A stretch of DNA of 64,000 nucleotides from Chelatococcus asaccharovorans (GCF_003201475.1 NZ_QJJK01000018.1:38794-102793), one strand, 5' to 3'. Shown: positions 16,944 through 26,824, numbered from the stretch's first letter. Numbers and translations: made by a program. The notes: generated from the sequence alone by a model not told the origin.

Positions 16944-17852
16944 TCACGCGGCCGGTACCGGAGCAAACGGGAAATAATGCTCACGCCACGGAAGAGGCGC
17001 CGGCGTTCCCCAGACATTCATCACGCGTACATTCTCCGGACGCTTCAAGGCTGTGATGACGTTAGGCTCATAGCGCTCGTCGTCGGCAATCAAGGCCATG
17101 CCGCTAGAGCATTCAACCATCGCGCCCGCGGTATCGAGATAGTACGCATAGATATTATCACCGGGCCGATGCCGTCCGGGTCCCCAGACAAGCTCCCGCC
17201 CGCTGCGATCCAGCAAGTCGCCTAACTTGCAATAATCGCCAAAGCTGTTGAATTCGAACGAATAATGGTGAAGACCGGTCGGCCCCCGCACGATACCAAG
17301 AATATGATGCTGCCGATTGGCGCCTCTCATCCAGATCAAACTGTCGTCGACCATCTTTTCTGACAGCTTGAGCCCCATGATCAATTCAAACTGACGCTGT
17401 GTTTCGGCCGGTTCCGGCGATGTGATGTTGGCATGGTCCATGCGGTTGGGGCCGATCCCGGACGTGAAGTGTCTGCGACCGTAGATCACATCCGGAATGG
17501 GAGTGTGAATCTCGAAGACATGCCCCTGTGGCGTGGCATAGACGACGCCGGCAGCGCAGCAGTCGAGACTTGGCCTTTCCGACAGAATACGGCAGCCGGC
17601 CTCCGGCACGCGCCGGGCCGCCGCTTCCACCGCCGCCGCCGATACCGCCTCAAATCCGACAGAACGCGTCGCATTGCCGTCGGCTTGATGCAAGACCAGT
17701 TCGACTTGGCGGCCATTTGAAGCCAGCCAGACCTGCCGTTCGTCGCGCCGGGTCACCGTCAATCCCAGGATGTCCGTCGCATCTTCAATGCCGGCCGCTA
17801 TATCCGTGACGTTTATCTGGACATGGCCGATCGTATTCACGAGATAAGGCAT
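16944..17852 (-). CDS. VOC-family extradiol-type dioxygenase
   Basis: 302 residues made of two VOC modules. The C-terminal module has candidate iron ligands in order: His of MDHANI (about 145), His of LHHYSFEF (about 210) and Glu of MVECSSG (about 260), the pattern of type I extradiol dioxygenases such as catechol 2,3-dioxygenase. The N-terminal module (HVQINVTDI, VFEIHTP) is the structural copy. It would open a catechol-type ring next to the hydroxyl pair. Neighbouring FAH-type hydrolase, alpha/beta hydrolase and a broken flavin hydroxylase fit a meta-cleavage pathway. Confidence 0.88.
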   Translation of the reverse strand: MPYLVNTIGHVQINVTDIAAGIEDATDILGLTVTRRDERQVWLASNGRQVELVLHQADGNATRSVGFEAVSAAAVEAAARRVPEAGCRILSERPSLDCCAAGVVYATPQGHVFEIHTPIPDVIYGRRHFTSGIGPNRMDHANITSPEPAETQRQFELIMGLKLSEKMVDDSLIWMRGANRQHHILGIVRGPTGLHHYSFEFNSFGDYCKLGDLLDRSGRELVWGPGRHRPGDNIYAYYLDTAGAMVECSSGMALIADDERYEPNVITALKRPENVRVMNVWGTPAPLPWREHYFPFAPVPAA

Positions 17853-17960
17853 TCCACTCCTCCCATTTGCGCCTGCAGACTTTGTACCCGGCCCGACGGT
17901 CGACCCAGCCGGCTAACGACGCGTTGGCAGGATCCTATCCGAAGAGCGAACACACATCAA

Positions 17961-17992
17961 TTATTTTCGAAACTTATATAAAATTCGAAATT
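17961..17992. promoter_or_regulatory. TTCGAA-type site upstream of the dioxygenase gene
   Basis: TTATTTTCGAAAC and AAATTCGAAATTAG face each other across an AT-rich centre about 110 bases before the VOC start. It resembles the sites at 14006, 19000 and 21381 and overlaps the end of the upstream FAH gene. Confidence 0.4.
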
Positions 17993-18836
17993 AGATGATT
18001 TCGTCGATCACAGGATTCGACAAGAGCCCCACGCCCTCGATCTCCACCTCGACCACATCGCCAGCGGACAGGAACTGTGGCGGCTTCCGTGTCGAGCCGA
18101 AGCCGCCACAGGTCCCAGTCACGATCACATCGCCAGGCTGGAGCGGTGTGAAAGTCGATATATAGGATATGAGATAGCTGACATCGAAGATCATGCGCGA
18201 CGTGTCCGTTCGCTGCATCTCGATGCCGTTGACCCGGGTAACCAGCGACAGACCCTTTGGATCGGGCAGTTCATCCGCCGTCACCATCCATGGACCAAAG
18301 GCGCCCGTTCCCACGAAGTTCTTGCCGGGGGTAAACTGGTGGCTATGCTTCTGCCAGTCCCGGACGGATCCATCGTTGTAACAGGCATAGCCGGCAACAT
18401 GAGACATCGCTTGTGCACGCGGTATATGGCGCCCGGGCTTACCCACGATGACGGCCAACTCGCCCTCGAAATCGAGTTTGCGCGATTCGCGCGGCCGGAT
18501 CAGCGGGGTCCCATGGCCGATCTGCGAGGCGGGCAGACGTAGAAACAATACCGGATACTCCGGTGCACCTGTCGGCTTTGTTTCTCCCTCGAAGTAGTTG
18601 ATGGCAGCCATGATGATCATGGCCGGATTGGGAACCACCGGTGAAAGGACTATTTCGTCCCAGGCAAAGGCCGGCGAAGCGCCTGCATATTCATCCGCGC
18701 AGGGAAAGCCGGCTGCGATATAGCTGCGCAAATCCGGAAAGATCGTCCTCAGGCGCCTCCCCGGATCAATGATTCCCGCCCCTGTGGCCATACCCCACGA
18801 AGACGCTCCACCATGCTCGAAGCTTACATATTTCAT
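17991..18836 (-). CDS. Fumarylacetoacetate hydrolase (FAH) family protein
   Basis: 281 residues. The FAH catalytic core is clear: LDFEGELAVIVGKPGRHI holds metal-binding Glu residues, followed by YACYNDGSVRDWQ, GKNFVGTGAFGPWMVT and the C-terminal TGTCGGFGSTRKPP, DVVEVEIEGVG. Members hydrolyse fumarylpyruvate or acylpyruvates, or act as hydratases or decarboxylases of 2-oxo-hydroxy acids from ring cleavage. It is the likely next step after the dioxygenase, 138 bases upstream of it on the same strand. ATG 18836 gives the usual N-terminus (MKYVSFEHGG). Confidence 0.9.
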   Translation of the reverse strand: MKYVSFEHGGASSWGMATGAGIIDPGRRLRTIFPDLRSYIAAGFPCADEYAGASPAFAWDEIVLSPVVPNPAMIIMAAINYFEGETKPTGAPEYPVLFLRLPASQIGHGTPLIRPRESRKLDFEGELAVIVGKPGRHIPRAQAMSHVAGYACYNDGSVRDWQKHSHQFTPGKNFVGTGAFGPWMVTADELPDPKGLSLVTRVNGIEMQRTDTSRMIFDVSYLISYISTFTPLQPGDVIVTGTCGGFGSTRKPPQFLSAGDVVEVEIEGVGLLSNPVIDEII

Positions 18837-19143
18837 TGTCTAAGTTACCACGCTTCCTGAAACGGGGCGCCAGACCTGCGCTCCGTCGCATTGGCTCCGC
18901 AATCCGCAGCATCTCATTCAGGCAGGTCTGCGCCATCGCAACGGACCGGCGCCTCCCGCATGCGGGACCCGCGCACAACCATGAATATCGAACTTTCTCA
19001 TATTTTCAAGTTAGATTGTTTTTTCGAAAATATTGACAAAAGATCAAGGATGCGATTCACATTGAAGAAAATGGGTCGCGCGGCGCCGACAGCGGCGAGC
19101 GCGGCACGCCTCAAAAATATCTCTGCACAGGGGGGAAACGCGC
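18837..19143. other. Divergent promoter region
   Basis: This 307-base gap separates the minus-strand FAH gene from the plus-strand monooxygenase remnant. It contains the AT-rich palindrome at 19000-19033 and a TTGACA-like hexamer at 19034-19039. No gene is evident. Confidence 0.4.
19000..19033. promoter_or_regulatory. TTCGAA-type inverted repeat in a divergent promoter
   Basis: ATATTTTC and GAAAATAT are perfect 8-base inverted repeats, the second within TTTTTTCGAAAATATTGACA. The half TTCGAAAATA is shared with the site upstream of tctC. It lies between the divergent FAH and monooxygenase genes. Confidence 0.45.
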
Positions 19144-20107
<964 letters not shown>

Positions 20108-20210
20108 GACAGCGGCGCTTCTGCAGTAGAACGCGATCGATGGCGCTGCCATCGATCGCAACGAGCCCTTCGAGCAAACGAGGGCCCACCGAAATAAAGA
20201 GGAGGAAACC

Positions 20211-21191
20211 ATGCACGGACTCGCGCGGTTGAGCCGCTGTCTCGGGGGGGCCTTGGCGTTCGCCCTTGCCGCTATTGGCCCAGGCCATGCGACGGACTTT
20301 CCGTCGCGTGCGATAACTATAGTTATTCCATTTCCCCCCGGTGGCGGCACTGATCTGATCATGCGTGCGATTGGACAGAAGGCCTCCGAACTGACCGGGC
20401 AGTCCTTCATCATCGACAATCGCGGTGGCGCTGGCGGCGCGATTGCCGCCAAGGCTGTAAAAAACGCGCCTCCCGACGGCTATACATTGCTGTTTGGCAA
20501 TTCCAGCACGCACGCCATCAACAAGTACATCATGAAGATCGCCTATGATCCCGAGCAGGACTTCGTGCCGGTCAGCGAGATCATGGCCTTTCCGCATGTT
20601 CTCGTCGTGTCGGGCAATAGCGGGGTCACCAGCGTTGATGAATTGATAAAACTGGCGGACAGCAAGCCCAACGGACTGACTTTCGCGACCCAAGGGCTTG
20701 GCTCGGGCGGACAGTTGCTGGGCGAGCAATTACGGCTTGTCTCCGGCAAACGAATGACCAGCATCCCCTATCAGGGCGGCGCGCCGGCCTTGCTCGATAC
20801 ATCGGCAGGGCGCACCGATTTCATGTTCAGCAGCCTCGCCCCCGCCCTGCCCTTCATCAAGCAAGGCACGCTGCGCGTCCTCGCCAGCTCCGGATCGAAG
20901 CGCGCCGAATTCCTGCCGGATGTGCCCGCCCTCAAGGAGCTTGGCTATCCCGGTGTCGATCTGGAGTTCTGGTTCGCCGTCTTTGCTCCAGCCGGGACCC
21001 CGCAAGATGTCGTGGCTAAACTTCACACCATCTTCGTCAAAGCAATCCAGTCACCGGAAGTCGCACGGATCATGCAGACCAATTCGGCAGCGCTCACTCT
21101 CGGCGACGGCGCCGCACTCGGTGAACGGGTGAAACGTGATCTCAAGGTGATGGACGAGCTCACCAAAAAGGCGGGCATAGCTGTCAAGTGA
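20211..21191 (+). CDS. TctC/Bug family periplasmic solute-binding protein
   Basis: 326 residues. A Sec signal (GGALAFALAAIGPGHA) precedes TDFPSRAITIVIPFPPGGGTDLI, the typical Bug start. RGGAGGAIAAKAVKNAPPDGYTLL and the IPYQGGAPAL loop complete the family pattern. GAGGAGG lies just before the ATG. It has no TctAB next to it; Bug proteins often work with transporters encoded elsewhere, here perhaps the tctAB at 10769-12749. It follows the broken hydroxylase on the same strand. Confidence 0.9.
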   Translation: MHGLARLSRCLGGALAFALAAIGPGHATDFPSRAITIVIPFPPGGGTDLIMRAIGQKASELTGQSFIIDNRGGAGGAIAAKAVKNAPPDGYTLLFGNSSTHAINKYIMKIAYDPEQDFVPVSEIMAFPHVLVVSGNSGVTSVDELIKLADSKPNGLTFATQGLGSGGQLLGEQLRLVSGKRMTSIPYQGGAPALLDTSAGRTDFMFSSLAPALPFIKQGTLRVLASSGSKRAEFLPDVPALKELGYPGVDLEFWFAVFAPAGTPQDVVAKLHTIFVKAIQSPEVARIMQTNSAALTLGDGAALGERVKRDLKVMDELTKKAGIAVK

Positions 21192-21215
21192 CCCCTGCGG
21201 ACAAGGAAGAGGCAG

Positions 21216-21237
21216 CCTCCGGAGCGCCTTCCGGAGG
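21216..21237 (+). terminator. Hairpin after tctC, possible terminator
   Basis: CCTCCGGA and TCCGGAGG form a perfect 8-base stem with a 6-base loop, 25 bases after the tctC stop. A short TCGTTTTC follows rather than a full T tract, so termination is likely but not certain. Confidence 0.5.
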
Positions 21238-21380
21238 AACCTCGTTTTCGAACTTGTATGATCAAGCCTGCTCGACCCGCCGCGAAGGCTGCCCGTTCTG
21301 CATAGCGGACGCTAGAACCGATCGGCCGACGGGGCGGTCATGACTCCGGTCGAGAATCACGACCTCATTCCAGGCGCTGA

Positions 21381-21407
21381 CTTTCGAAAAAACATGCACT
21401 ATTGAAG
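21381..21407. promoter_or_regulatory. TTCGAA-type site upstream of the GntR gene
   Basis: CTTTCGAAAAAACATGCACT with a following ATTGAAG resembles the sites at 14006 and 19000. It lies 54-80 bases before the gntR start and suggests autoregulation. Confidence 0.35.
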
Positions 21408-21460
21408 AAGCGGACTGCCCGCCCTATACTCCAAATCACGGATCCAGTTAGCTCGTCGCT

Positions 21461-22201
21461 ATGGAGATGACTCTGAACTTGGAAGTGAGAAAACAGCGGC
21501 GGGTCTCTGCCCGGCCCGATGAAGGTTCGGGCTCATCGGCTGGGCAGGAATTGCTTACGCAATTGCGGCTTGACATTGTCAACAACCTGTTCGCACCGGA
21601 GGCGAAGCTTAAGTTCGCGGACCTGACCAAGCGTTACGGGCTCGGAATCGGCACGCTCCGCGAGGCGCTTTCGCATCTCGTGTCCGAAGGTTTTGTGACA
21701 TTGGATAGCGGTCGCGGTTTTCGCGTCGCCCCGGTATCTGAAGCCGACCTTATCGAGATTACCGAACATTACGTCGATTTCGAAAAGCGCGCGCTGGCCG
21801 ATGCCATCCGGCATGGCGATGATGAATGGGAAGCTGGAATCGTTGCGAGCTACCACCGGCTCAACATCATTCACGAGCTTCCCTGGGAAGAGCGGATGCT
21901 GCGCCACAGCGAGTGGGTGGAGCGGCATCGGGAATTTCACGAGGCGCTGGTCGCGGCCTGCGAAGCACGCTGGCTGCTGCGACTTCGTTCCCTGATGTAC
22001 TATCAGTCAGAACGCTATCGTTTCCTCTCAAAGATGAGCCGAAACAAGAACGGCAGTCGGAAGGCCATCGAACATCGCGCCATTGTGGAGGCGACGCTCG
22101 CGCGCGATACGGACAAGGCGACGCGGCTTCTGGAACGCCATATTCGTGAAACGGCGGAAACCGTTCTTGCCAATTTCGAAAAGCGGTCCAAAGCAAGCTA
22201 G
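21461..22201 (+). CDS. GntR family transcriptional regulator, FCD subfamily
   Basis: 246 residues. The winged helix (about 28-95) contains LKFADLTKRYGLGIGTLREALSHLVSEGFV, the GntR DNA-reading helix, then GRGFRVAPVSEADL. The C-terminal all-helical FCD domain has the ligand/metal residues expected in ITEHYVDFEKRAL, HREFHEALVAAC and EHRAIVEA. It is the only regulator in the 10.8-22.2 kb island, so it probably controls it through the TTCGAA-type sites. Its TAG stop lies in the CTAG that starts the next palindromic repeat. Confidence 0.92.
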   Translation: MEMTLNLEVRKQRRVSARPDEGSGSSAGQELLTQLRLDIVNNLFAPEAKLKFADLTKRYGLGIGTLREALSHLVSEGFVTLDSGRGFRVAPVSEADLIEITEHYVDFEKRALADAIRHGDDEWEAGIVASYHRLNIIHELPWEERMLRHSEWVERHREFHEALVAACEARWLLRLRSLMYYQSERYRFLSKMSRNKNGSRKAIEHRAIVEATLARDTDKATRLLERHIRETAETVLANFEKRSKAS

Positions 22202-22366
22202 TGGTTCGACTCTGACATTTGCATCCGTGCGATACCACCCTCGGAGCAAATGTCAGAGTCAAGAAAACCACTAGCAAGTTATTGGTTCTAGTGGAGCTTT
22301 TGAATTTGACATTTGATCTGGAGCTTGATGTCAGGTGGGACTCAAATGTCAAATTCGCTCCACTAG
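22198..22366 (+). repeat. Bipartite CTAG-palindrome repeat, copy 3
   Basis: Orientation opposite to copies 1 and 2: hairpin A (CTAGTGGTTCGACTCTGAC ... AAAACCACTAG), spacer CAAGTTATTGGTT, hairpin B (CTAGTGGAGCTTTTG ... TTCGCTCCACTAG). Each hairpin is bounded by CTAG. The first CTAG holds the gntR stop; the last is shared with the MITE that follows. Confidence 0.9.
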
Positions 22367-22576
22367 CAGGCTGTTGAAAAACTGTTTCTCGAACCGCTCA
22401 CGTGTCATCCCCGGCGCGATTGGCGAAGCCAATAGCGGGAAGGGGATCCAAAATCATCAAGGGCGTCATTGTCCTGGATTCCCTTCCCCTCGGGCCTTGC
22501 GACCCTCGGCCGGGAATGACACCGTCGCCAAATGACATCGCTCAGGCAAAGGCTGAGTTTTTCAACAGCCTGCTAG
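22363..22576. mobile_element. MITE-like element with 21-base terminal inverted repeats
   Basis: Both ends carry a perfect inverted repeat beginning CTAGCAGGCTGTTGAAAAAC (left) and its complement on the right. The 214-base interior contains a second imperfect palindrome (GTCATCCCCGG ... CCGGGAATGAC). It has no coding capacity, so it would need a transposase in trans. It abuts palindrome copy 3 by sharing CTAG. Confidence 0.8.
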
Positions 22577-23238
22577 ATGTCGTTGTCACGGAGGTTGTCC
22601 GCGAGTTTTTTACAGCAAATCTTGAATGTCGATTGGTCCTAGAACGCCTCGCAATCCGCGGCGGCCGCGGCGTTCGCCTTTTTTGATGCCGTGGCTATGC
22701 CAAGGTACAGGTCATCCTAGCCTTTATTGTGGGCAGGCGCCGATCTGGCTAGTAGTGGGCCCGCCCTTAACATCGAATACTTCTTCTCGTTTTCCGCGCT
22801 GACAGCCTGCTTCGAACTCCTTCTGAAAGCATGGTGGTCAGCTCCCCTTTTGGCGAGAGGTGATTGATGAAAGCTCTTGACGGGTGAGGCAATGCCGCCG
22901 CGAGACCGCGCCGCCGCCGCGACCGTCGCTCATCGGAGGACTCGTCAAATAGACATCTGGTGTAGGAGTTCGGCGATTGACGGCCGTATCGGCCCTGTCA
23001 TTCCGCCACCCTCCGGGGCAATACCGCTCGCGGCGATCGCATATATCCGACAGTTCGGATTTCATGGTATTTGCTTCAGTTCGTACCGTTAAATAACGGA
23101 TTCTCGATATTTTTGCGCAAAATATCTTACCTGTCATATAGTATAGATTTATTTATACTTTGATCCGGTCGCCACCAGCCGCTCTCAATCTAGCGTCCTC
23201 CGAGCCGTGATTTGAACGGTATCAATGAGGAAAGTGCC
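22577..23238. other. Non-coding gap before the MBL hydrolase gene
   Basis: About 660 bases without a supported gene. The right end (23080-23170) is AT-rich and holds an AGTATA/TATACT inverted repeat. Short ORFs on both strands have no recognisable product. This may be decayed DNA left by mobile elements. Confidence 0.4.
23140..23159. promoter_or_regulatory. Inverted repeat in the promoter region of the MBL gene
   Basis: AGTATA and TATACT are perfect inverted repeats eight bases apart, 80-100 bases before the start of the MBL hydrolase. The AT-rich surroundings suit a promoter and operator. No regulator is encoded next to it apart from the kinase cluster further on. Confidence 0.35.
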
Positions 23239-24156
23239 ATGAGCCTTGACGTTACTTCACGCTCCGGACGACCGGGGCCCGAAGAGCTGGTCCCGTCGCG
23301 CTACGCGGTACGGGTCGGCGAGATTGATGTTCTGGTGGTCAGCGACGGGGTGCTGCCGCTCCCGACCAAGATGCTGGGGCATAACGTCGCCGAGACCGAG
23401 CGGGCCAGTTGGCTGAACGAGATGTTCCTGCCGTCCGACGCTTTCGACTGGGCGCTGAACGTCGTCCTGGTGCGCAGCGGCGAGCAGGTGATCCTGATCG
23501 ACGCCGGGCTGGGTCTTGATCCGGAACTGAACCTGCCGCGGGCCGGACAAGTGGTCAAGCGCCTGGAGGCGGCCGGCATCGATCTCGGCTCCGTCACCGA
23601 CGTGGTGCTGACCCACATGCATATGGACCATGTCGGCGGTCTCCTCGTCGAGGGGGTGAAGGACCGATTGCGCCCGGACCTGCGGATCCATGTGGCGGCC
23701 GCCGAGGTGAAGTTTTGGGAGGCGCCCGACTTCACGCGCGTCAACATGCCGGCGGGCTTCCCGGATGCGCTTCGGTCGGCCGCCAAACGATTTGCGCAAG
23801 AGTATCGCAGTCACCTGCGGCTGTTCGACGAGGAGCACGAGGTCGCGCCGGGTGTCATCGTCCGCCGGACGGGCGGCCACACGCCCGGACACAGCGTGGT
23901 CCGTCTGTCCTCCGGCGGCGACCGCCTGACATTCGCCGGCGACGCCGTATTCGCTGTCGGGTTCGAACACCCCGACTGGTATAACGGCTTTGAGCACGAC
24001 CCTGAGGAAGCGGCCCGCGTTCGCCATCGTCTTCTGACGGAGCTGGCGGGGACCGGCGAACAGCTCGTGGCCACCCACCTCCCCTTCCCGTCGGTCGGTC
24101 GGGTCGCGGTCGAGGGCGCTGCCTTCCGCTGGGTTCCCGCCTTCTGGGATTATTGA
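23239..24156 (+). CDS. MBL-fold metallo-hydrolase (lactonase-like)
   Basis: 305 residues from ATG 23239, which has GAGGAAAG upstream; an in-frame TTG at 23212 is possible but less likely. The zinc motif HMHMDHVGG is complete, with a further His in RRTGGHTPGHS, the Asp in FAGDAV and a late His in VATHLPFP, so both metal sites look intact. The layout matches quorum-quenching lactonase-like and related MBL hydrolases. No signal peptide. It is followed by an NmrA-like oxidoreductase and a cupin, suggesting a stress or detoxification set. Confidence 0.88.
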   Translation: MSLDVTSRSGRPGPEELVPSRYAVRVGEIDVLVVSDGVLPLPTKMLGHNVAETERASWLNEMFLPSDAFDWALNVVLVRSGEQVILIDAGLGLDPELNLPRAGQVVKRLEAAGIDLGSVTDVVLTHMHMDHVGGLLVEGVKDRLRPDLRIHVAAAEVKFWEAPDFTRVNMPAGFPDALRSAAKRFAQEYRSHLRLFDEEHEVAPGVIVRRTGGHTPGHSVVRLSSGGDRLTFAGDAVFAVGFEHPDWYNGFEHDPEEAARVRHRLLTELAGTGEQLVATHLPFPSVGRVAVEGAAFRWVPAFWDY

Positions 24157-24297
24157 AGACTCGTCTGGCCCACGGCCGAACCTGGCTGCGCAGGTTTCAA
24201 AGCCATGCCGGTTCGGCCGACAACCTGACCTCGACGAGGTCGCCCGTCACATCGATCGAACGACGCGCCGCATGGGCGGCTGCGCAGGAGACATCTC

Positions 24298-25050
24298 ATG
24301 AAAATCGTCATTATCGGCGGCACCGGACTGATCGGGTCGAAGACCGCGGAGCGCCTGCGCAAGCAGGGGCATGAGGTCATTGCCGCCGCCCCGAATACCG
24401 GCGTCAATACGATCACCGGCGAAGGCCTGGCCGCGGTCCTCGAGAATGCCGCGGTGGTGATCGACCTCGCGAACTCGCCTTCCTTCGAGGACAAGGCCGT
24501 GCTCGATTTCTTCCAAACGTCCGGCAAGAACCTGACCGCGGCGGAGAAGGTGGCCGGCGTCAAGCATCACGTCGCGCTCTCGATCGTCGGCACGGACCGT
24601 TTGCCTGACAGCGGCTATCTTCGCGCCAAGGTCGCCCAGGAGGAGATCATCCGGAGATCCGGCATTCCCTATACGGTCGTGCGGTCCACGCAGTTCATGG
24701 AATTCCTCGGCGGCATTGCCCAGGCCGGCACATCCGGCGACACCGCTCGCCTGTCGACAGGCAATCTTCAGCCGATCGCCTCCGACGATGTCGCCGATTT
24801 CGTCGCTGAGGCGGCGCTGGCCGCCCCGGCCAACGGCGTCATCGAAATCTCGGGCCCGGAGCGCGCGCGCCTTTGCGATTTCGTCGCCCGCTACCTCAAG
24901 GCGATCGGCGATCCCCGCATCGTCGTCGCCGATCCGGATGCCCGGTATTTCGGCACCAAGCTGGAGGCCGGCTCGCTCGTCTCCGACAACAATCCCCGCA
25001 TCGGCCGGATCGACTTCGATCACTGGTTCGCGACGGCTCCCCGGAAATAA
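24298..25050 (+). CDS. NmrA-like NAD(P)-binding oxidoreductase, paralogue 1
   Basis: 250 residues of the atypical SDR/NmrA group. GGTGLIGS near the N-terminus is the dinucleotide loop. LPDSGYLRAKVAQEEIIRRSGIPYTVVRSTQF holds the Tyr/Lys region and the typical NmrA segment. Such proteins are redox sensors or NADPH-dependent reductases, and the substrate is unknown. A clear paralogue is encoded at 34741-35511 with the same GTDRLPDSGY core. It lies 141 bases after the MBL gene and 63 before the cupin gene, probably one operon. Confidence 0.87.
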   Translation: MKIVIIGGTGLIGSKTAERLRKQGHEVIAAAPNTGVNTITGEGLAAVLENAAVVIDLANSPSFEDKAVLDFFQTSGKNLTAAEKVAGVKHHVALSIVGTDRLPDSGYLRAKVAQEEIIRRSGIPYTVVRSTQFMEFLGGIAQAGTSGDTARLSTGNLQPIASDDVADFVAEAALAAPANGVIEISGPERARLCDFVARYLKAIGDPRIVVADPDARYFGTKLEAGSLVSDNNPRIGRIDFDHWFATAPRK

Positions 25051-25113
25051 TGGCTCGTGGATGAGCAGAATTCGCAGCGGCTCATCCATCTCCATCGTGA
25101 AAGGACGATAGAC

Positions 25114-25539
25114 ATGACCAAGTCACTGGCATGCGCCTTTGCGCTGACGGCTCTTCTGCCGATTTCGGCATTCGCCCATGACACGCCCGGAGGTGGCGAA
25201 GGTGCAAAGGTTACGCTGGTCTACGACCATGAGCTGCCGAACGTGCCAGGCAAGAGCATGAGGGGCGTTCTCGTCGAATATGCTCCGGGTGGCTTCTCGG
25301 AGGGCCACACGCACCCCGTCTCGGCCTTCATCTATGCGACCGTGCTCGAAGGGGCGATCCGCAGCCAGGTCAATGACGGCCCTGCCACGGTCTACAAGGC
25401 CGGCGAGAGCTTCTCGGAATTCCCGGGCGACCGTCACGGTATCAGCGAAAACGCGAGCAAGACCTCCCCGGCAAAACTGCTCGCCGTGTTCGTCGTCGAT
25501 ACCGCGCAGCAGGAACTGACGTTCCCGCTCAAGAAGTAG
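25114..25539 (+). CDS. Secreted cupin-domain protein
   Basis: 141 residues. The Sec signal is MTKSLACAFALTALLPISAFA, with cleavage before HDTPGG. The single cupin barrel has GFSEGHTHPVSAFIYATVLEG, with two His as metal ligands, and a second half around FPGDRHGISEN with a further His. AAGGAC precedes the ATG; an in-frame start at 25057 would put the signal inside. A periplasmic metal-bound cupin, perhaps an oxidative-stress or quercetinase-like protein, is possible, but no substrate can be named. Confidence 0.87.
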   Translation: MTKSLACAFALTALLPISAFAHDTPGGGEGAKVTLVYDHELPNVPGKSMRGVLVEYAPGGFSEGHTHPVSAFIYATVLEGAIRSQVNDGPATVYKAGESFSEFPGDRHGISENASKTSPAKLLAVFVVDTAQQELTFPLKK

Positions 25540-25547
25540 ATGATCAA

Positions 25548-25565
25548 GCCGGGCTTCGGCCCGGC
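25548..25565 (+). terminator. Strong GC hairpin after the cupin gene
   Basis: GCCGGGC-TTCG-GCCCGGC forms a perfect stem with a UUCG tetraloop nine bases after the cupin stop. There is no T tract, so it may be an mRNA-stabilising or attenuating hairpin rather than a full terminator. Confidence 0.5.
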
Positions 25566-25597
25566 ACATCCATCCTCCTGCCTGGGGATCGTGATCG

Positions 25598-26557
25598 GTG
25601 CCTCCCTCCCTATTCGGCGATGACCATACCCTCCCGCTTGTTCTGATCAACCTCCTGGGAATAACCGGCATCGTCGTCTGGCACCTTCAGGGCCGCGACC
25701 GCCCGACGGGTCGGCTGATCGTCCAGATCCTGTTCTTCATCGGCATGAGCCTCGTGCTCTACATGGGAGGCATCGCGCCGCATCAGGCCGACGACGTCGA
25801 TGCGGAAACGCTGACCGGGGCTCTTTCCAAATCCGCCAGAATTCTGTGGTGGACCCATCTCGCCTGGACGATCATCGGCCTCATCCACATCTATGTCAGG
25901 CTCAATCGCAAGCCGCGGGAAGCACACCTGATCCTGGATATGGCCGTCGCCGGCATCTATCTCGGTGTGGCGCTGTCGGTCATGGGTTTCGTCTTCGGCC
26001 TGCCGATCGCCACCCTGGTCACGACCTCGGGCGTCGTTGCCTTGATCCTGGGCCTCGCATTGCAGAACACGCTTGGTGATGTCTTTTCCGGCATCGCGCT
26101 CACCCTCGGCAAGGCCTATGCGATCGGCGACTGGGTCCAGTTGAGCGACGGCACGGCGGGCCGCGTCACGGAAACGAACTGGCGTTCGACCAACCTCCTG
26201 ACCGGGCTGAACAATATCGTCGTGCTGCCGAACAGCATGCTGGCCAAGCAAAGCCTGACCAGCTTGAGCCGCCCTGACGAGTCGCACCTCATGACATTAG
26301 GCGTGCGCTTCGCCGCGGGGCAAAAACCGCGCATCGTAGAGGACGCGATGCGGATCGTGCTGGAAACGAGTACCCGCATCGTGAAGGATCCCGCGCCAGC
26401 CGTTGCCCTGAAATCCATCGATGCGGCGGCCATCGAGGTCGAGTTGCAGTTCCGTGTCGCGAGCCTCGCAGCGGGGACATCCGCCAAGAACGAGATCATC
26501 GACCTGATCCATGACCAATGCAGCTTAAGCGGTCTTTCGCTGGCCGGGCCTGCCTAG
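25598..26557 (+). CDS. MscS-family mechanosensitive channel, C-terminus ended by an insertion
   Basis: 319 residues from GTG 25598. About four hydrophobic helices come first; the MscS pore helix and the beta-domain entry are seen as TSGVVALILGLALQNTLGDVFSGIALTL, then IGDWVQLSDGTAGRVTETNWRSTNL and VVLPNSMLA. The protein gates in response to membrane tension. The reading frame stops at the TAG inside the CTAG where the IS481-like left end begins, so the natural C-terminus is probably lost; related proteins often carry more sequence, sometimes a cyclic nucleotide domain. It may still gate. The start is less certain because the Shine-Dalgarno (GGGGATC) is weak. Confidence 0.87.
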   Translation: MPPSLFGDDHTLPLVLINLLGITGIVVWHLQGRDRPTGRLIVQILFFIGMSLVLYMGGIAPHQADDVDAETLTGALSKSARILWWTHLAWTIIGLIHIYVRLNRKPREAHLILDMAVAGIYLGVALSVMGFVFGLPIATLVTTSGVVALILGLALQNTLGDVFSGIALTLGKAYAIGDWVQLSDGTAGRVTETNWRSTNLLTGLNNIVVLPNSMLAKQSLTSLSRPDESHLMTLGVRFAAGQKPRIVEDAMRIVLETSTRIVKDPAPAVALKSIDAAAIEVELQFRVASLAAGTSAKNEIIDLIHDQCSLSGLSLAGPA

Positions 26558-26824
26558 ATGTCGAAGCTATGAAGGTTGTTCATCCGGGGCCGGGATGTGA
26601 GGCTGGGGTTGCGAAGCACCAACCCTAACCGGAGCACCCGGATGAACGTTCATAAGAATGCGCGCCTGACGGTGCATGGTCGAGTCCTTCTCGTGCGGCG
26701 TGTCGTGGAAGAAGATTGGACAGTGGTAGCCGCGTCTGAGGCAGCGGGCGAGCGACGGATGTCCCTGCAAGCCACCTGCAAGTCATGGATTTCCATAAGT
26801 GCGGTCGAGGCGCTCTGGTGCTAG
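26554..26824 (+). mobile_element. Remnant left end of an IS481-family element
   Basis: From CTAGATGTCGAAGC onward, the sequence is nearly identical for about 150 bases to the left end of the element at 63675, including the non-coding leader and the transposase start. It then diverges and is closed by palindrome copy 4. The right end is missing. Confidence 0.85.
26642..26824 (+). pseudogene. Truncated IS481-family transposase
   Basis: The first 36 residues (MNVHKNARLTVHGRVLLVRR and on to ASEAAG) match the transposase at 63765. The helix-turn-helix segment (ISERTAYKWLARFRAGG in the other copy) is deleted, the chain resumes as ERRM, and after about 20 unrelated residues it stops at the TAG in the CTAG of palindrome copy 4. 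The DDE catalytic domain is absent, so it is inactive. Confidence 0.85.

Noticed and set aside
22577..23238. Short ORFs (e.g. 22838-23137, 22877-23092)
   Set aside because: No ribosome site, family similarity or codon bias; the region looks like decayed intergenic DNA.
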